A DNA stretch of 64,000 bases from JBGAKG01 sp044224495 (GTDB taxonomy: Bacteria > Myxococcota_A > Polyangia > Polyangiales > Polyangiaceae): positions 1 through 64,000 of the forward strand of contig JBGAKG010000009.1 in NCBI GenBank assembly GCA_044224495.1. Reading direction: 5' to 3'. Both the position numbers and the translations under genes were made by a program. The notes beneath the pieces were generated by a model. The model worked only from the letters and a program-made list of their open reading frames with translations, was not told where the DNA came from and did no database searches. This document shows, piece by piece, positions 1 to 8,367 of the stretch; position 1 is the first letter of the stretch; the number at the start of each line of letters is the position of its first letter.

Positions 1-480
1 GGGCCGCGCGGCGACCGGGGGCGCGGCGACCGGAGGCGCGGCGACGACCGGAGGCGCAGGGCTCGGCGGCGGCGCCGCGGCGATCGTCGGCTCGGAGGGC
101 GCCACGGCGGGAACGGGCCGCGTCGAGTCCGCCGACATCGGCACCCCGATCGCAGGGACGGGACGGGTCGAGTCCGCGGGGGAAGGGACGTTCACGACCG
201 CGGTGTCACCCGCCGCCGCCCAATCGTCCTCGTCCGTGGCGTCGCTCGGCTCCATGTCGGGGAGCTCGCGATCGGAGATCTTGGGCGCCGGGACTTGGAC
301 CGCCGCGGGCACGACCGGTGCGCGCGGGGCCGAGATGCCGACGCTCGGCGCGACCGGCCGCGGCGCGGGGTTCGCGGCGACGCGCGGGGCGAGCGGCTTC
401 ACCGCGGCCGGCTTCGCTGCGGCGGGTTTCGCCGGCGAAGGTGCGCCAGGGCGTGCGGGCTGCTTCGGCTCTTGGGCCAT
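1..480 (-). CDS. Pro/Ala-rich protein, N-terminal part (3' end outside window)
   Basis: This open frame begins with ATG at 480 on the minus strand and stays open to the window edge, so only the first 160 codons are present. The visible part is low complexity. It starts MAQEPKQPARPG, continues as Pro/Ala/Lys-rich sequence, has an acidic patch (SDATDEDDW) near residue 80, and contains two copies of the phrase ADSTRPVPA. The end is a run of PPVAA repeats. There is no signal peptide and no recognisable domain. Such stretches are often disordered leaders or linkers ahead of a folded domain such as PilZ, FHA or TonB-like, but that domain would lie outside the window. The function is unknown. Confidence 0.6.
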   Translation of the reverse strand, partial: MAQEPKQPARPGAPSPAKPAAAKPAAVKPLAPRVAANPAPRPVAPSVGISAPRAPVVPAAVQVPAPKISDRELPDMEPSDATDEDDWAAAGDTAVVNVPSPADSTRPVPAIGVPMSADSTRPVPAVAPSEPTIAAAPPPSPAPPVVAAPPVAAPPVAARP

Positions 481-511
481 CGGCGCAGCCTACCACGGGA
501 CTACGGGAGCA

Positions 512-1411
512 TCACTCGGCGGCGACCGCTCCGGCGTCCTGCGCGGCGTTCGCGGCAGGCGCGCGCGCGTCAGGCGCTCGGGCGGCAGGCACGCGCTCGC
601 ACGCGAGGTAGTCCGTGCCGGTCCGCCCGAAGACGGACGCGAAGCGCCCACGGAGGGTGCGCGCGGCGCGCAGGTCACGGACGATCTTCTTCCACTCGTG
701 GAAGGCGACGTGCACGACCTCGTTGCGGTCGAGCTTGGTGACGAGCCCGTAGACCGGCGCTTCGTCCTCGACCTGGAAGGTGCCGAAGAGGCGGTCCCAC
801 ACGATGAGGATGCCCCCGTGGTTCTTGTCGATGTAGCGCGCGTTCGAACCGTGGTGGACGCGGTGGTGCGACGGCGTGTTGAAGATCCACTCGAGCGGGC
901 CGAGCTTGCCGACGAGCTCCGTGTGAATCCCATATTGGTACACGAGGCTGATCGTGTGAGCGAGGAACACCATCGCCGGCGAGAAGCCGAGCAACGGGAG
1001 CGGGAGCCAGAACACGAACAGGAGCGGCTCGGTCCAAGGCTGGCGGAGCGCGGTCGTGAGCGTGTACTGCTCGCTCGAGTGGTGCGCCTCGTGGGTGGCC
1101 CAGAAGAAACGAACCTGGTGCGAGATCCGGTGGGCCCAGTAGAACGCGAAGTCGTCGGCGACGAGCGCGAGCGCCCAGACCGGCCAGCTGTTCCCGAGCT
1201 CGACGAAGCGGTGGGCGTAGAGGACCTCGGTCACGCGGTACATGCCGCCGTGGAGCACGAGGCTGATCAAGAGAAACCCGAGCCCGCTCGCCACGCTGAC
1301 CCAACCGTCCTTCGCGTCGAAGGAGAGGCCCTTCCGCTTTCGGAGCCAGGCTTCCCCGAGGAAGGTGGCGATGAAGAACGGGACGACGAAGAGAATGAGG
1401 CGAGGGGACAT
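512..1411 (-). CDS. Fatty acid hydroxylase / sterol desaturase family membrane protein
   Basis: The 299-residue product is an integral membrane di-iron enzyme of the fatty acid hydroxylase superfamily. These enzymes use oxygen to hydroxylate or desaturate lipid substrates in the membrane. The histidine clusters are visible in order: HRISH near residue 95, HEAHH near 108, and HRVHH followed by KNHGG near 185-200. Hydrophobic segments lie at about 1-20, 40-60, 70-90 and 120-160. The C-terminal 40 residues are Ala/Arg-rich and probably not part of the fold. It is divergent from a TetR gene, with a perfect inverted repeat between them, so regulation by that repressor is likely. The substrate cannot be told from sequence; sterol desaturase-like and alkylglycerol monooxygenase-like enzymes share these motifs. 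Confidence 0.88.
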   Translation of the reverse strand: MSPRLILFVVPFFIATFLGEAWLRKRKGLSFDAKDGWVSVASGLGFLLISLVLHGGMYRVTEVLYAHRFVELGNSWPVWALALVADDFAFYWAHRISHQVRFFWATHEAHHSSEQYTLTTALRQPWTEPLLFVFWLPLPLLGFSPAMVFLAHTISLVYQYGIHTELVGKLGPLEWIFNTPSHHRVHHGSNARYIDKNHGGILIVWDRLFGTFQVEDEAPVYGLVTKLDRNEVVHVAFHEWKKIVRDLRAARTLRGRFASVFGRTGTDYLACERVPAARAPDARAPAANAAQDAGAVAAE

Positions 1412-1453
1412 GGCGACCTCCCGAAGATGGGCTCACCATGCCTCCAAAATTAA

Positions 1454-1471
1454 AAAGTGACAAGTCACTTT
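1454..1471. promoter_or_regulatory. Perfect inverted repeat, likely TetR operator
   Basis: The site reads AAAGTGAC-AA-GTCACTTT, two perfect 8-base arms around a 2-base centre. It lies 43 bp upstream of the hydroxylase start and 79 bp upstream of the divergent TetR start. It sits in an AT-rich patch that stands out from the surrounding GC-rich DNA. Its size and placement fit a TetR-family operator controlling both genes; this is inferred, not known. Confidence 0.6.
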
Positions 1472-1549
1472 CTAACTTGAGCGGGTCGATTTTCGCGGGA
1501 TGGCAAGCATGCTAACGATCGCGGCGCCGGCCGACGGGTCGCCGATTTC

Positions 1550-2197
1550 ATGAAGAATTCCGGAACGAAAGCGAAGCCCCCGGAGCGGCGCACCCAGGCC
1601 GATCGCCGGGCGACGACGCGAAAGGCAATCCTGGATGCGACGGTCCAGAGCCTCCGCGAGCTCGGCTACGCCAAGACCACGACGACCGAGATCACCGCGC
1701 GCGCCGGGGTCTCGCAGGGCGCGCTCTTCAAGCACTTCGGCAGCAAGGAGGCGCTCCTCTCCGCCGCCGCCGAGGCCCTCTGCGCGGGCCTCTTCCCGAA
1801 GTTTCGCGACTCGCTCCGCGCGGCGCACGGCACGACCGATCCGGTCGCGCGCGCGGTCGGCGGTCTCTGGACGATCTTCAAGACGGACGAGGTGCGCGTC
1901 CTCCACGAGCTCTACGCCGCGGCCCCGACGGAGCCCGCGCTCCGCGCCGCCCTCCTCCCGATCCTCGAAGCGCATCGGCGCAACATCCAGGACGAAGCGC
2001 GCTCGCTCTTCCCGGAGCTCGCCGCGCTCCCGAACTTCGAGACGGCCGTCGACTTCGTCATCACGGCGATGCAGGGCGCGGCGATCGTGCTCTTCGCGGG
2101 GCAGGACCTGCACCGCGAGCAAGCCTTCCTCGATGGGCTCGCGCTGCTCGTGCGCGCGGCGCCGCTCGTCCTCGGCGATCGCGCCGCCGTGCCCTGA
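1550..2197 (+). CDS. TetR/AcrR family transcriptional regulator
   Basis: The 215-residue product has a TetR N-terminal helix-turn-helix at about residues 24-70 (TRKAILDATVQ then GVSQGALFKHFGSKEALL). A helical ligand-binding domain of normal family length follows. It most likely represses the divergent membrane hydroxylase gene and itself through the inverted repeat at 1454-1471. The ligand is unknown. ATG 1550 is used because it gives a short basic lead (KNSGTKAKPPERR) before the first helix. No clear ribosome binding site is seen. The stop codon abuts the stop of the convergent phosphoesterase gene with no gap. Confidence 0.88.
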   Translation: MKNSGTKAKPPERRTQADRRATTRKAILDATVQSLRELGYAKTTTTEITARAGVSQGALFKHFGSKEALLSAAAEALCAGLFPKFRDSLRAAHGTTDPVARAVGGLWTIFKTDEVRVLHELYAAAPTEPALRAALLPILEAHRRNIQDEARSLFPELAALPNFETAVDFVITAMQGAAIVLFAGQDLHREQAFLDGLALLVRAAPLVLGDRAAVP

Positions 2198-3019
2198 TCA
2201 CTCGGCGGCGGTCGCGGCCGCGATCGGCCAGAGCGCGCGGTCCTGCACCTCGAACCTCCGCACGCGCGGCCCCCGCTCGTTCACGACGGCGGTGACGCCG
2301 AAGACGCGCGCGCGTGCGATCTCGCCGACCGGGCTCGCCATCATGCGATGGAGGTGCCCGTGGACCAGGTGCACGTTCTCGTTCTGGGCCACCAGATCGA
2401 GCACGCGCTCCTGCCGCTGGAGCCCGTTGATCCGGTGCCAGGCGGGGTTCGGGTGGCGGAACGGTGGGTGGTGCACCACGAGCACCACCGCTTTCTTCTG
2501 CAGCGCGGGATCGGCGATCCGCTTCGCGAGCGCAAGCGCGTCTTCTTCGCGCACGACCCCCGAAGAGTCGATCACGTTCTGGTACTTCGTCACGTCGACC
2601 GGGAGCAACGCGGCGTCGCCGAGATCCACGACCTGCCCCGGTGCGGTCGGCGCGTTCGCGGCGAACGGCGCGAGCGGACCTGCGAGCGCGGCGCGGAAGC
2701 CCGCTTCGTCCTCGTAGCGATCGTGGTTCCCGGGGATGAGCGTCACGCGATCCGGAGCCACGCCGCTCGAGAGCGCGATCTCGGCGAAGAGCTCGAGCTC
2801 CGCCGGCGTGCCGTACTCCGTGAGATCGCCGGAGACGACGACGTGATCGGCGCCCCACGCGCGGGCCTCCGCGAAGGCCTCCGCGAGCCGCCGCGCGCGC
2901 CCTGCGATCCCGGACGCATCGAGTGCGCGCCCGGTGCTCGCCATCCGGATCGGGAGCCGCAGCCGTTCCCGGGGGCACACCAGATGGACGTCGGAGAAGT
3001 GGGCGATTCGGAGCGGCAC
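2198..3019 (-). CDS. Metallophosphoesterase (calcineurin-like)
   Basis: The 273-residue product carries the full set of calcineurin-like metallophosphoesterase motifs: DVH at residues 10-12, GDLTEYG around 64-70, GNHDR at 97-101, a VVHHPPF histidine pair near 170, and GHLH near 210. These bind two metal ions and hydrolyse phosphomono- or diesters. Related stand-alone proteins include cyclic-nucleotide phosphodiesterases of the Icc/CpdA type, so a phosphodiesterase role is possible but not shown. There is no signal peptide, so it is cytoplasmic. It is convergent with the TetR gene and divergent from lspA. Confidence 0.85.
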   Translation of the reverse strand: MPLRIAHFSDVHLVCPRERLRLPIRMASTGRALDASGIAGRARRLAEAFAEARAWGADHVVVSGDLTEYGTPAELELFAEIALSSGVAPDRVTLIPGNHDRYEDEAGFRAALAGPLAPFAANAPTAPGQVVDLGDAALLPVDVTKYQNVIDSSGVVREEDALALAKRIADPALQKKAVVLVVHHPPFRHPNPAWHRINGLQRQERVLDLVAQNENVHLVHGHLHRMMASPVGEIARARVFGVTAVVNERGPRVRRFEVQDRALWPIAAATAAE

Positions 3020-3085
3020 GCTCCCTCACCATAGCTCGCGCCGCGGGTTCGGGAACAGAACCGACCCGGCGCGGGTTCCGGCGGC

Positions 3086-3607
3086 ATGCGCCAGCGCTTG
3101 CTCGCCTTCTTCGCCCTGTTCCTCACCCTCGGGCTCTTCGGTTGCGACCACGCATCGAAGGCGTACGCGGTCGAGCGCTTGCAATCCCCGGCGGCGCCGC
3201 TCTCGGTCCTGCCCGGCGTGGTCGAGCTCCGCTACACGGAGAACCACGACACGGCGTTCTCGCTCTCGCGCATCGTGAGCTCGCCGAACAAGGCGACGCT
3301 CCTCACCGGCCTCGCGCTCCTCGGGGTCGTCGCCGTCGCGGCGGCATGGTGGCGCAAACGGCGCACGGCGACGCCTGCGGTGCACGTCGCGTTCGCGGCG
3401 ATCGCGTCGGGTGCGCTCGGCAACGCCGTCGACCGCGTGCTCCGCGGGTTCGTGGTGGACTTCATCCACGTGCGAATCGGGCCCGTCGACTGGCCGATCT
3501 TCAACGTCGCCGACATCGCGGTGACGATCGGCGTCGCGCTCCTGATCCTGACCGAGCTTCGCCGTCGGCGCGACGAGCCGGAGCCTCCTGCGCCCGCACC
3601 GAGCTGA
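3086..3607 (+). CDS. lspA: Signal peptidase II (lipoprotein signal peptidase)
   Basis: The 173-residue inner-membrane aspartyl protease removes signal peptides from prolipoproteins after diacylglyceryl transfer. Family motifs are present: D21 with K25 (DHASK), ENHDTAFS at 52-59, GNAVDR with catalytic D116, VVDF at 123-126, and FNVAD with catalytic D143. Four hydrophobic segments are visible. The usual NTGAAFG loop reads HDTAFS here, a mild divergence. Many lipoproteins in this window would be substrates. The gene stands alone, without the ileS neighbour common elsewhere, so it may be one of several copies in the genome. A strong hairpin starts directly after the stop codon. Confidence 0.93.
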   Translation: MRQRLLAFFALFLTLGLFGCDHASKAYAVERLQSPAAPLSVLPGVVELRYTENHDTAFSLSRIVSSPNKATLLTGLALLGVVAVAAAWWRKRRTATPAVHVAFAAIASGALGNAVDRVLRGFVVDFIHVRIGPVDWPIFNVADIAVTIGVALLILTELRRRRDEPEPPAPAPS

Positions 3608-3631
3608 GCTCCGCGTGTGCTTGCGCGGAGC
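3608..3631 (+). terminator. Hairpin directly after lspA
   Basis: Perfect 8-base arms GCTCCGCG and CGCGGAGC flank an 8-base loop, starting one base after the lspA stop. There is no T-tract, so it is a terminator-like or mRNA-protecting hairpin rather than a classic intrinsic terminator. It contains the GTG at 3617, which argues against that codon as a translation start. Confidence 0.5.
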
Positions 3632-3655
3632 GGGCGACGGTGCGAACGTCGCGCC

Positions 3656-4501
3656 GTGCCTCCGCTCCGTGGCGCACGCTCGGGTTCTTCCTCCGCCTTC
3701 GCCGTCGCTGGCTTCGCTCTGGTGATGCTCCTCGCCCGTCGGGGCAGCGCGCAGGTGAACGCCGAGTCGCTGCGGCCGAACCCGTTCAAGCCGGGTTGGT
3801 CGGGGAGCGTCGATGGTTCGTTCGCGCTGTCGCGCGGCAACATCGAGTTGCTCGACGTCGGTGGCTCCGGGCGGATCCAGTACCAGACCGTGCACCCCGC
3901 GAGCCGCGCGCCGGCGGGTCCGCTGCCGTGGACGCTGCACCGCACGTTCCTGACCGTCAGCGGGCGCTTCGCCGAGAAGGCGGGCTCGCCGTTCGTCAGT
4001 CAGGCGTTCCTCTTCGGGCGCTGGACGGCGATGTGGCACCCGCGCGTCGGGCAGGACTTCTTCGTCCAGTTCCAGTTCAACGAGTTCCTGCGCTTGCGGC
4101 GCCGGAGCGTGGTCGGGGCCGGCGTGCGCGTCGAGATCGTGCACCACCCCGTGTTCCTCCTCGCGGCGGGCAGCGCCTACATGCTGGAGTACGAGCGGAT
4201 CGACGTGGCCCCCGGAGCTTCGGATCCGCCGACCGCGACCGCGCATCGCTCGGCGAACTACGTGACGGGGAGGGTGACGCTCTGGCAGGGCGCGCTGGTG
4301 GTGCAGAACACGCTCTTCGTCCAGCCGCGCTTCGATGCGCCGAGCGACGTTCGCGTGCTCGACGACTTCGAGGTGGCGGCGAAGGTGACGGATCACCTCA
4401 GCATCGGCTCGACCGTGTCCGTCCTCTACGACAGCGCCCCACCGACGGCGGTGCTCTCGACCGATCTCCGCCTGTTGTCGACGGTGCGCCTCTCGTACTG
4501 A
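3656..4501 (+). CDS. DUF481-type outer-membrane beta-barrel protein
   Basis: The product of about 281 residues has an N-terminal hydrophobic signal segment (AFAVAGFALVMLLA) ending in RGSAQ, then an exported domain rich in alternating hydrophobic strands. It ends in Tyr (VRLSY), the usual C-terminal signature of an outer-membrane barrel. The opening of the mature part (WSGSVDGSFALSRGNIE) resembles DUF481/YdiY-like barrels. I chose GTG 3656 over GTG 3617 because 3617 lies inside a hairpin loop and adds an Arg-rich, Cys-containing lead that spoils the signal peptide. It probably resides in the outer membrane. The substrate is unknown. It follows lspA by about 50 bp and may be independently expressed. 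Confidence 0.7.
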   Translation: MPPLRGARSGSSSAFAVAGFALVMLLARRGSAQVNAESLRPNPFKPGWSGSVDGSFALSRGNIELLDVGGSGRIQYQTVHPASRAPAGPLPWTLHRTFLTVSGRFAEKAGSPFVSQAFLFGRWTAMWHPRVGQDFFVQFQFNEFLRLRRRSVVGAGVRVEIVHHPVFLLAAGSAYMLEYERIDVAPGASDPPTATAHRSANYVTGRVTLWQGALVVQNTLFVQPRFDAPSDVRVLDDFEVAAKVTDHLSIGSTVSVLYDSAPPTAVLSTDLRLLSTVRLSY

Positions 4502-4545
4502 GGCGACCCTCGTTGGACGCCGCGCGAGCTGGTACCTTCGGCGCG

Positions 4546-6012
4546 ATGCAGTTCGAAGCCATGCCGTACGCGCCCGGGGGCGAGGGGTTCTTCGGTCACA
4601 ACGGCGCGTTCCGGCGCGACCGCATGGGCACGCTGGCGTTGCTCACGCGGACGGACCAACCGGTGCTCCGCATGCGCATCCCTTGGCCGGGCGTGCGCGC
4701 GTTCGCGGCGACGGATCCCGAAGTGGTACAGGAGATCCTCGTCGAGAAGGCGCGCTCCTTCGACAAGTCGGACATGCTCCGCTTCTCGCTCTGGAACCTC
4801 GCGGGCGAGGGGCTCTTCACCGCGAACGGCGACCTCTGGCGGCGCCAACGCAAGCTCATGGCGCCCCTGTTCACGCCGAAGGCGCTGGAGGCGTACGCCG
4901 GCGCGATGGTCGCGTGCTCGCACCGCACGATCGCGGACTGGCGCGACGGCGCGGAGCTCCCGCTCGCGCACGAGACGACGCGGCTGACGATGGGCGTGGC
5001 GGCGAAGACGCTGTTCGACGCCGACACCTTCGACGCAGCGGACGAGATCGGCGAAGCGCTCACGGTCGCGCTCGACTGGACGGGCTGGGTCGTCGCGCGC
5101 CCGTGGGCGATCGGGCACATCATCACGAAGCGCCTCCTCGAGCGCGTGGCCGCCCGGAGCGGCGGGCGAACCGCGAGCCTCGCGAGCCGCGCCGCGCATC
5201 GCTTCGAGCGGCCGGTCGTTCTCGCCGGCGAGCGCGGGCGTGCGCTTCGGGGGGCGATCGAGTTCCTCGACGGGTACGTGCAGAAGATGATCGACGCGCG
5301 CCGTGGGACCGGAGTCTCGCGGACCGATCTCCTGAGTCGCTTGCTCGACGTGCGGGACGACGATGGTGGCGAAGGGATGAGCGATCGGCAGATCCGCGAC
5401 GAGGTCCTCACGCTGTTCGTCGCGGGCCACGAGACCACCGCCACGGGGCTCGCGTGGACGCTCTACCTCGCCGGGCGCGATCGCGCCGTCTACGAAGCGA
5501 TGGAGCGCGAGGTGGACGCCGTCGGGGACGAGCCGACGATCGCCGATCTCCCCCGGCTCGGGCTCTGCCTCCGCGCCTTCAAGGAGGCGCTGCGGCTCTA
5601 CCCGCCGGTGTTCATGTTCGGGCGCGACAGCCGTGAGCCGGTGACGATCGGCGGCTACGAGTTGACGCACCGGACGAACGCGCTGATCTCGCCGTGGGGG
5701 CTCCACCACAACCCGCGGCTCTGGCCCGATCCGGAGCGGTTCGATCCCGATCGGTTCCTGCCCGAGCGCGAAGCCACGCGCCATCGCCACGCGTACCTCC
5801 CGTTCGGCGCCGGCCCGCGGATCTGCCTCGGCAACCACTTCGCCTACATGGAGGCGCAGCTCGCGCTCGCGGTGCTGCTGCGCCGCTGGCGCTTCGAGGT
5901 GGTCGCCGACGAGGTGCCGGAGCCGAGTGCGACCTTGCGTCCGAAGAACGGCGTGCGGGTGAGGATCCACCGGCGGCCGCGCGCGACGGCCTACGCGGGC
6001 GCCACGGCCTGA
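4546..6012 (+). CDS. Cytochrome P450
   Basis: The 488-residue product is a soluble bacterial cytochrome P450 that would hydroxylate an unknown organic substrate with electrons from a separate redox partner. The I-helix oxygen-activation motif AGHETT lies at 293-298, the ExxR pair at E347-R350, and the heme loop FGAGPRICLG at 420-429 with Cys427 as heme ligand. A basic insertion of about 45 residues rich in Arg, Ala and Ser lies near 205-250, in a substrate-access region that varies in the family. The open frame extends far upstream but without P450 similarity; ATG 4546 gives a normal length. No ferredoxin or reductase gene adjoins it. Confidence 0.92.
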   Translation: MQFEAMPYAPGGEGFFGHNGAFRRDRMGTLALLTRTDQPVLRMRIPWPGVRAFAATDPEVVQEILVEKARSFDKSDMLRFSLWNLAGEGLFTANGDLWRRQRKLMAPLFTPKALEAYAGAMVACSHRTIADWRDGAELPLAHETTRLTMGVAAKTLFDADTFDAADEIGEALTVALDWTGWVVARPWAIGHIITKRLLERVAARSGGRTASLASRAAHRFERPVVLAGERGRALRGAIEFLDGYVQKMIDARRGTGVSRTDLLSRLLDVRDDDGGEGMSDRQIRDEVLTLFVAGHETTATGLAWTLYLAGRDRAVYEAMEREVDAVGDEPTIADLPRLGLCLRAFKEALRLYPPVFMFGRDSREPVTIGGYELTHRTNALISPWGLHHNPRLWPDPERFDPDRFLPEREATRHRHAYLPFGAGPRICLGNHFAYMEAQLALAVLLRRWRFEVVADEVPEPSATLRPKNGVRVRIHRRPRATAYAGATA

Positions 6013-6016
6013 GGAC

Positions 6017-6529
6017 TCAGCTCCGCTCTCGGCAGGCCGCATCGACGCGGCGGAGCATCGTCGGCACGCGGTGAGGACCGTGCATCGCGCGCACCTTCGC
6101 CGCAGCATCGGCGAGGTCGACGCCGTCGGCGGTGACGAACAGCGGCGTCGTGCTCGAGCCGCGGACGACCTCGCGCGCGACCGACGCCGCGCCGCGGAAC
6201 GGCGTCTTCGCGACGCCGACGACGGGGGGCTTGCGCGCGAGCGCGTCGCGGAGGCGCGCGCCCAGACCGGGCGCTCCGGGCCCGAGCCACACGTAGCCGT
6301 CGACGACGACGACGTCGGCGACGATGCCATCGGTCTCGGCGCGCGCGAGCACGCCGGTGAGGTAGGGGAGCTCGCGCCGCCAGAAGCTCCCCGAGACGTA
6401 GGCCGGCGCCGCGCCAGCGCTGCGCGTCACCACGACGGCGGTGGGGGCGTCCGCCTCCCAGCTCGGGAAGGCGACGGCGGCGGCGACGACCTCGGCGTCG
6501 CGGTAGTCGACGTCGACGCAGACGATCAA
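6017..6529 (-). CDS. nfi: Endonuclease V (deoxyinosine repair nuclease), short form
   Basis: The 170-residue product resembles endonuclease V, which nicks DNA next to deoxyinosine. Family blocks are present: VCVDVDY near the N-terminus with the first catalytic Asp, SGSFWRRELPYL with the catalytic Glu, VVVDGYVWLG with the third acidic residue, and the VVGVAKTPF loop. The usual family length is about 220 residues; the N-terminal helix and some C-terminal sequence are absent. I infer a TTG start at 6529 because it overlaps the upstream stop as TTGA and leaves the conserved block intact. It is translationally coupled to the amidohydrolase gene. Activity is likely but the shortness is a caution. 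Confidence 0.75.
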   Translation of the reverse strand: MIVCVDVDYRDAEVVAAAVAFPSWEADAPTAVVVTRSAGAAPAYVSGSFWRRELPYLTGVLARAETDGIVADVVVVDGYVWLGPGAPGLGARLRDALARKPPVVGVAKTPFRGAASVAREVVRGSSTTPLFVTADGVDLADAAAKVRAMHGPHRVPTMLRRVDAACRERS

Positions 6530-8286
6530 CGCAGCCGCGCCACGCGCCCCGGCTTCTCGCCGGTGAGGCGCCCACCCTCGGCGACGACGCGCCCGCTCAC
6601 GATCGTGGCGCGGTAACCCGTCGCGTCCTGGAGGAACCGCTTCCCACCGGCGGGGAGATCGCGGACCAGGCGCGGCGGAGCCAGAGCGAGCTTCGCGTGG
6701 TCGAAGACGACGACGTCGCCCTTCTTCCCCTCCGCGAGGACGCCGCGATCGCCGAAGCCGAGGAACGACGCCGGCGCGCGCGTGAGGAGCTCGACGGCGC
6801 GCTCGAGCGAGAAGCGCTGCTTCTCGCGATCGCGGGCCCAGTGCATGAGGAAGTAGGTCGGCATGCTCGCGTCGCAGATGGTGCCGCAGTGGGCTCCGCC
6901 GTCGGCGAGGCCGGGGATCGCGGCCGGGTGATGGAGCATCTCCCCGACGGCGTCGAGGTTGAGGTCGGCGTAGTTGTAGACCGGGAAGTAGAGGAGCGCG
7001 TGGCCGTCGTCCTCGAGGAGCGCGTCGTAGATGCACTCGAGCGGGGGCTTCTGGGTGGCGAGCGCGCGCGCGCCGATGGAGGCCTCGAACTTCGGCTCGT
7101 AGTCCGGCACGCGCCCGAGCGGGAACATGCGGAGCGAGATCATGTCGATCATCCCGAGCAGGCGATCGGCGAGCGGCGGCACCGGGCTCCCGTCGCCCGC
7201 GATTTTGTCGCTCTTCTCGGAGAGGATCTTCGCGCGGAGCTCCGGCTGGCGCATCGCCCGCACGCGCTCCTCGAGCGGCAGGTGCGCGATCGTCTTGAAG
7301 GTGGGGAAGCCGATGAACGGATGGAAGGTCGCCTCCAGTCCGAGGAGCACGCCGATGCCGCGCGGTGCCACCTGCACGCGCAGATCGAGCCCGCGCGCGT
7401 TGGCGCGCTCCACGCGGCGCAGGATGTCGCGCCACTGCGTCGGGATCAGGTCGCGCTGCATGAGCGACACGGAGAGCGGGCGCCCACCCGAAGCCTCGGC
7501 GAAGCGCTCGAGGACGTCGAACTCGCCTTCGAAGCGCGAGGGCCCGCGCTCCATGTCGAAGTCGCTCACGGCTTGGAGCGCACCGCGCCCGGTCGCTCCC
7601 ATCGCGCGCGCGAGCGCGGCGAGCTCGGCGTCGCTCGCCTCGGACGCGGGGGTGTGGCTCCCGTCGATCGCGCGGTGGTTGTCGGTGCGGCCGGTGGAGA
7701 CGCCGACGGCGCCGGACTTCATCGCCTCGGTGACGATCGCCGCCATCGCGCGGAGATCGTCGTCCGTCGCGTGCTGCGTCTCGACCGCGCGCTCGCCCAT
7801 CACGAACACGCGCACGGCGTCGTGCGTGAGGTACGCGGCGACGTCCATCGTGCGCGGGATCGCGTCGACCGCATCGAGGTACTCGCCGAACGACTCCCAC
7901 TTCCAGGAGAGGCCCTCGGTGAGCGCGGAGCCGGGGATGTCCTCGACGCCTTCGAAGAGCCGGATCAGGCGGGTGTGATCGCTCGCGCGACACGGCGCGA
8001 AGCCGACGCCGCAGTTTCCCATCACGGCGGTGGTCACTCCGTGCGCGGCGGACGGGAGCATGTCGCCGTCCCACGAGGCCTGTCCGTCGTAGTGCGAGTG
8101 GATGTCGACGAAGCCGGGGGCGACGAAGGCGCCGTCGGCGTCGATCGTACGTGAGGCAGCCCCCACGCTGCCGGGGGCGCCGATGCTGACGACGACGCCG
8201 TCCTTGATGCCGAGATCGGCGCGCCGCGCAGGGGCGCCAGTTCCGTCGACGAGTGTGCCGCCGACGATGCGGAGATCGAGGGTCAT
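6526..8286 (-). CDS. N-acyl-D-amino-acid deacylase-like amidohydrolase
   Basis: The 586-residue product is a metal-dependent amidohydrolase of the D-aminoacylase group, which removes acyl groups from N-acyl-D-amino acids or related amides. The metal-binding HSH lies at residues 63-65 after the typical lead VAPGFVDIHSHYDG. The conserved GNCGVGFAP follows near 95, STGR near 200, and LADGGAH late in the protein. Dihydroorotase-like N- and C-terminal strands frame the barrel (MTLDLRIVGGTLVDG and VRDLPAGGKR). I chose ATG 8286 because it matches that canonical N-terminus. The downstream endonuclease V start overlaps its stop. Substrate identity is inferred only to family level. Confidence 0.88.
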   Translation of the reverse strand: MTLDLRIVGGTLVDGTGAPARRADLGIKDGVVVSIGAPGSVGAASRTIDADGAFVAPGFVDIHSHYDGQASWDGDMLPSAAHGVTTAVMGNCGVGFAPCRASDHTRLIRLFEGVEDIPGSALTEGLSWKWESFGEYLDAVDAIPRTMDVAAYLTHDAVRVFVMGERAVETQHATDDDLRAMAAIVTEAMKSGAVGVSTGRTDNHRAIDGSHTPASEASDAELAALARAMGATGRGALQAVSDFDMERGPSRFEGEFDVLERFAEASGGRPLSVSLMQRDLIPTQWRDILRRVERANARGLDLRVQVAPRGIGVLLGLEATFHPFIGFPTFKTIAHLPLEERVRAMRQPELRAKILSEKSDKIAGDGSPVPPLADRLLGMIDMISLRMFPLGRVPDYEPKFEASIGARALATQKPPLECIYDALLEDDGHALLYFPVYNYADLNLDAVGEMLHHPAAIPGLADGGAHCGTICDASMPTYFLMHWARDREKQRFSLERAVELLTRAPASFLGFGDRGVLAEGKKGDVVVFDHAKLALAPPRLVRDLPAGGKRFLQDATGYRATIVSGRVVAEGGRLTGEKPGRVARLR

Positions 8287-8367
8287 GGCCCGAATGTAGA
8301 GCACCCGCGCGTCGCTGGTGCTTGGTTCTTACAAGATTGCGCGCGGGCGACGTGCGAAGGTGTGCGC

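Noticed and set aside
203..1453. Long plus-strand open frame opposite the fatty acid hydroxylase gene
   Set aside because: The product is low-complexity Arg/Glu/Ala sequence; the minus strand has a clear hydroxylase with histidine boxes. The frame is a GC-bias shadow.
3086..3607. lspA product read as a lipoprotein because of LFGC near its N-terminus
   Set aside because: The Cys lies just after the first membrane helix of a clear signal peptidase II, and all catalytic Asp motifs are present.
2923..4545. Upstream extension of the P450 frame to a protein of over 1000 residues
   Set aside because: The extra part is Arg/Ala-rich, lies across lspA and the outer-membrane protein gene, and has no P450 similarity; ATG 4546 gives a normal length.
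6697..8154. Plus-strand open frame of 485 residues opposite the amidohydrolase
   Set aside because: It has only charged low-complexity sequence, while the minus strand has all amidohydrolase motifs.
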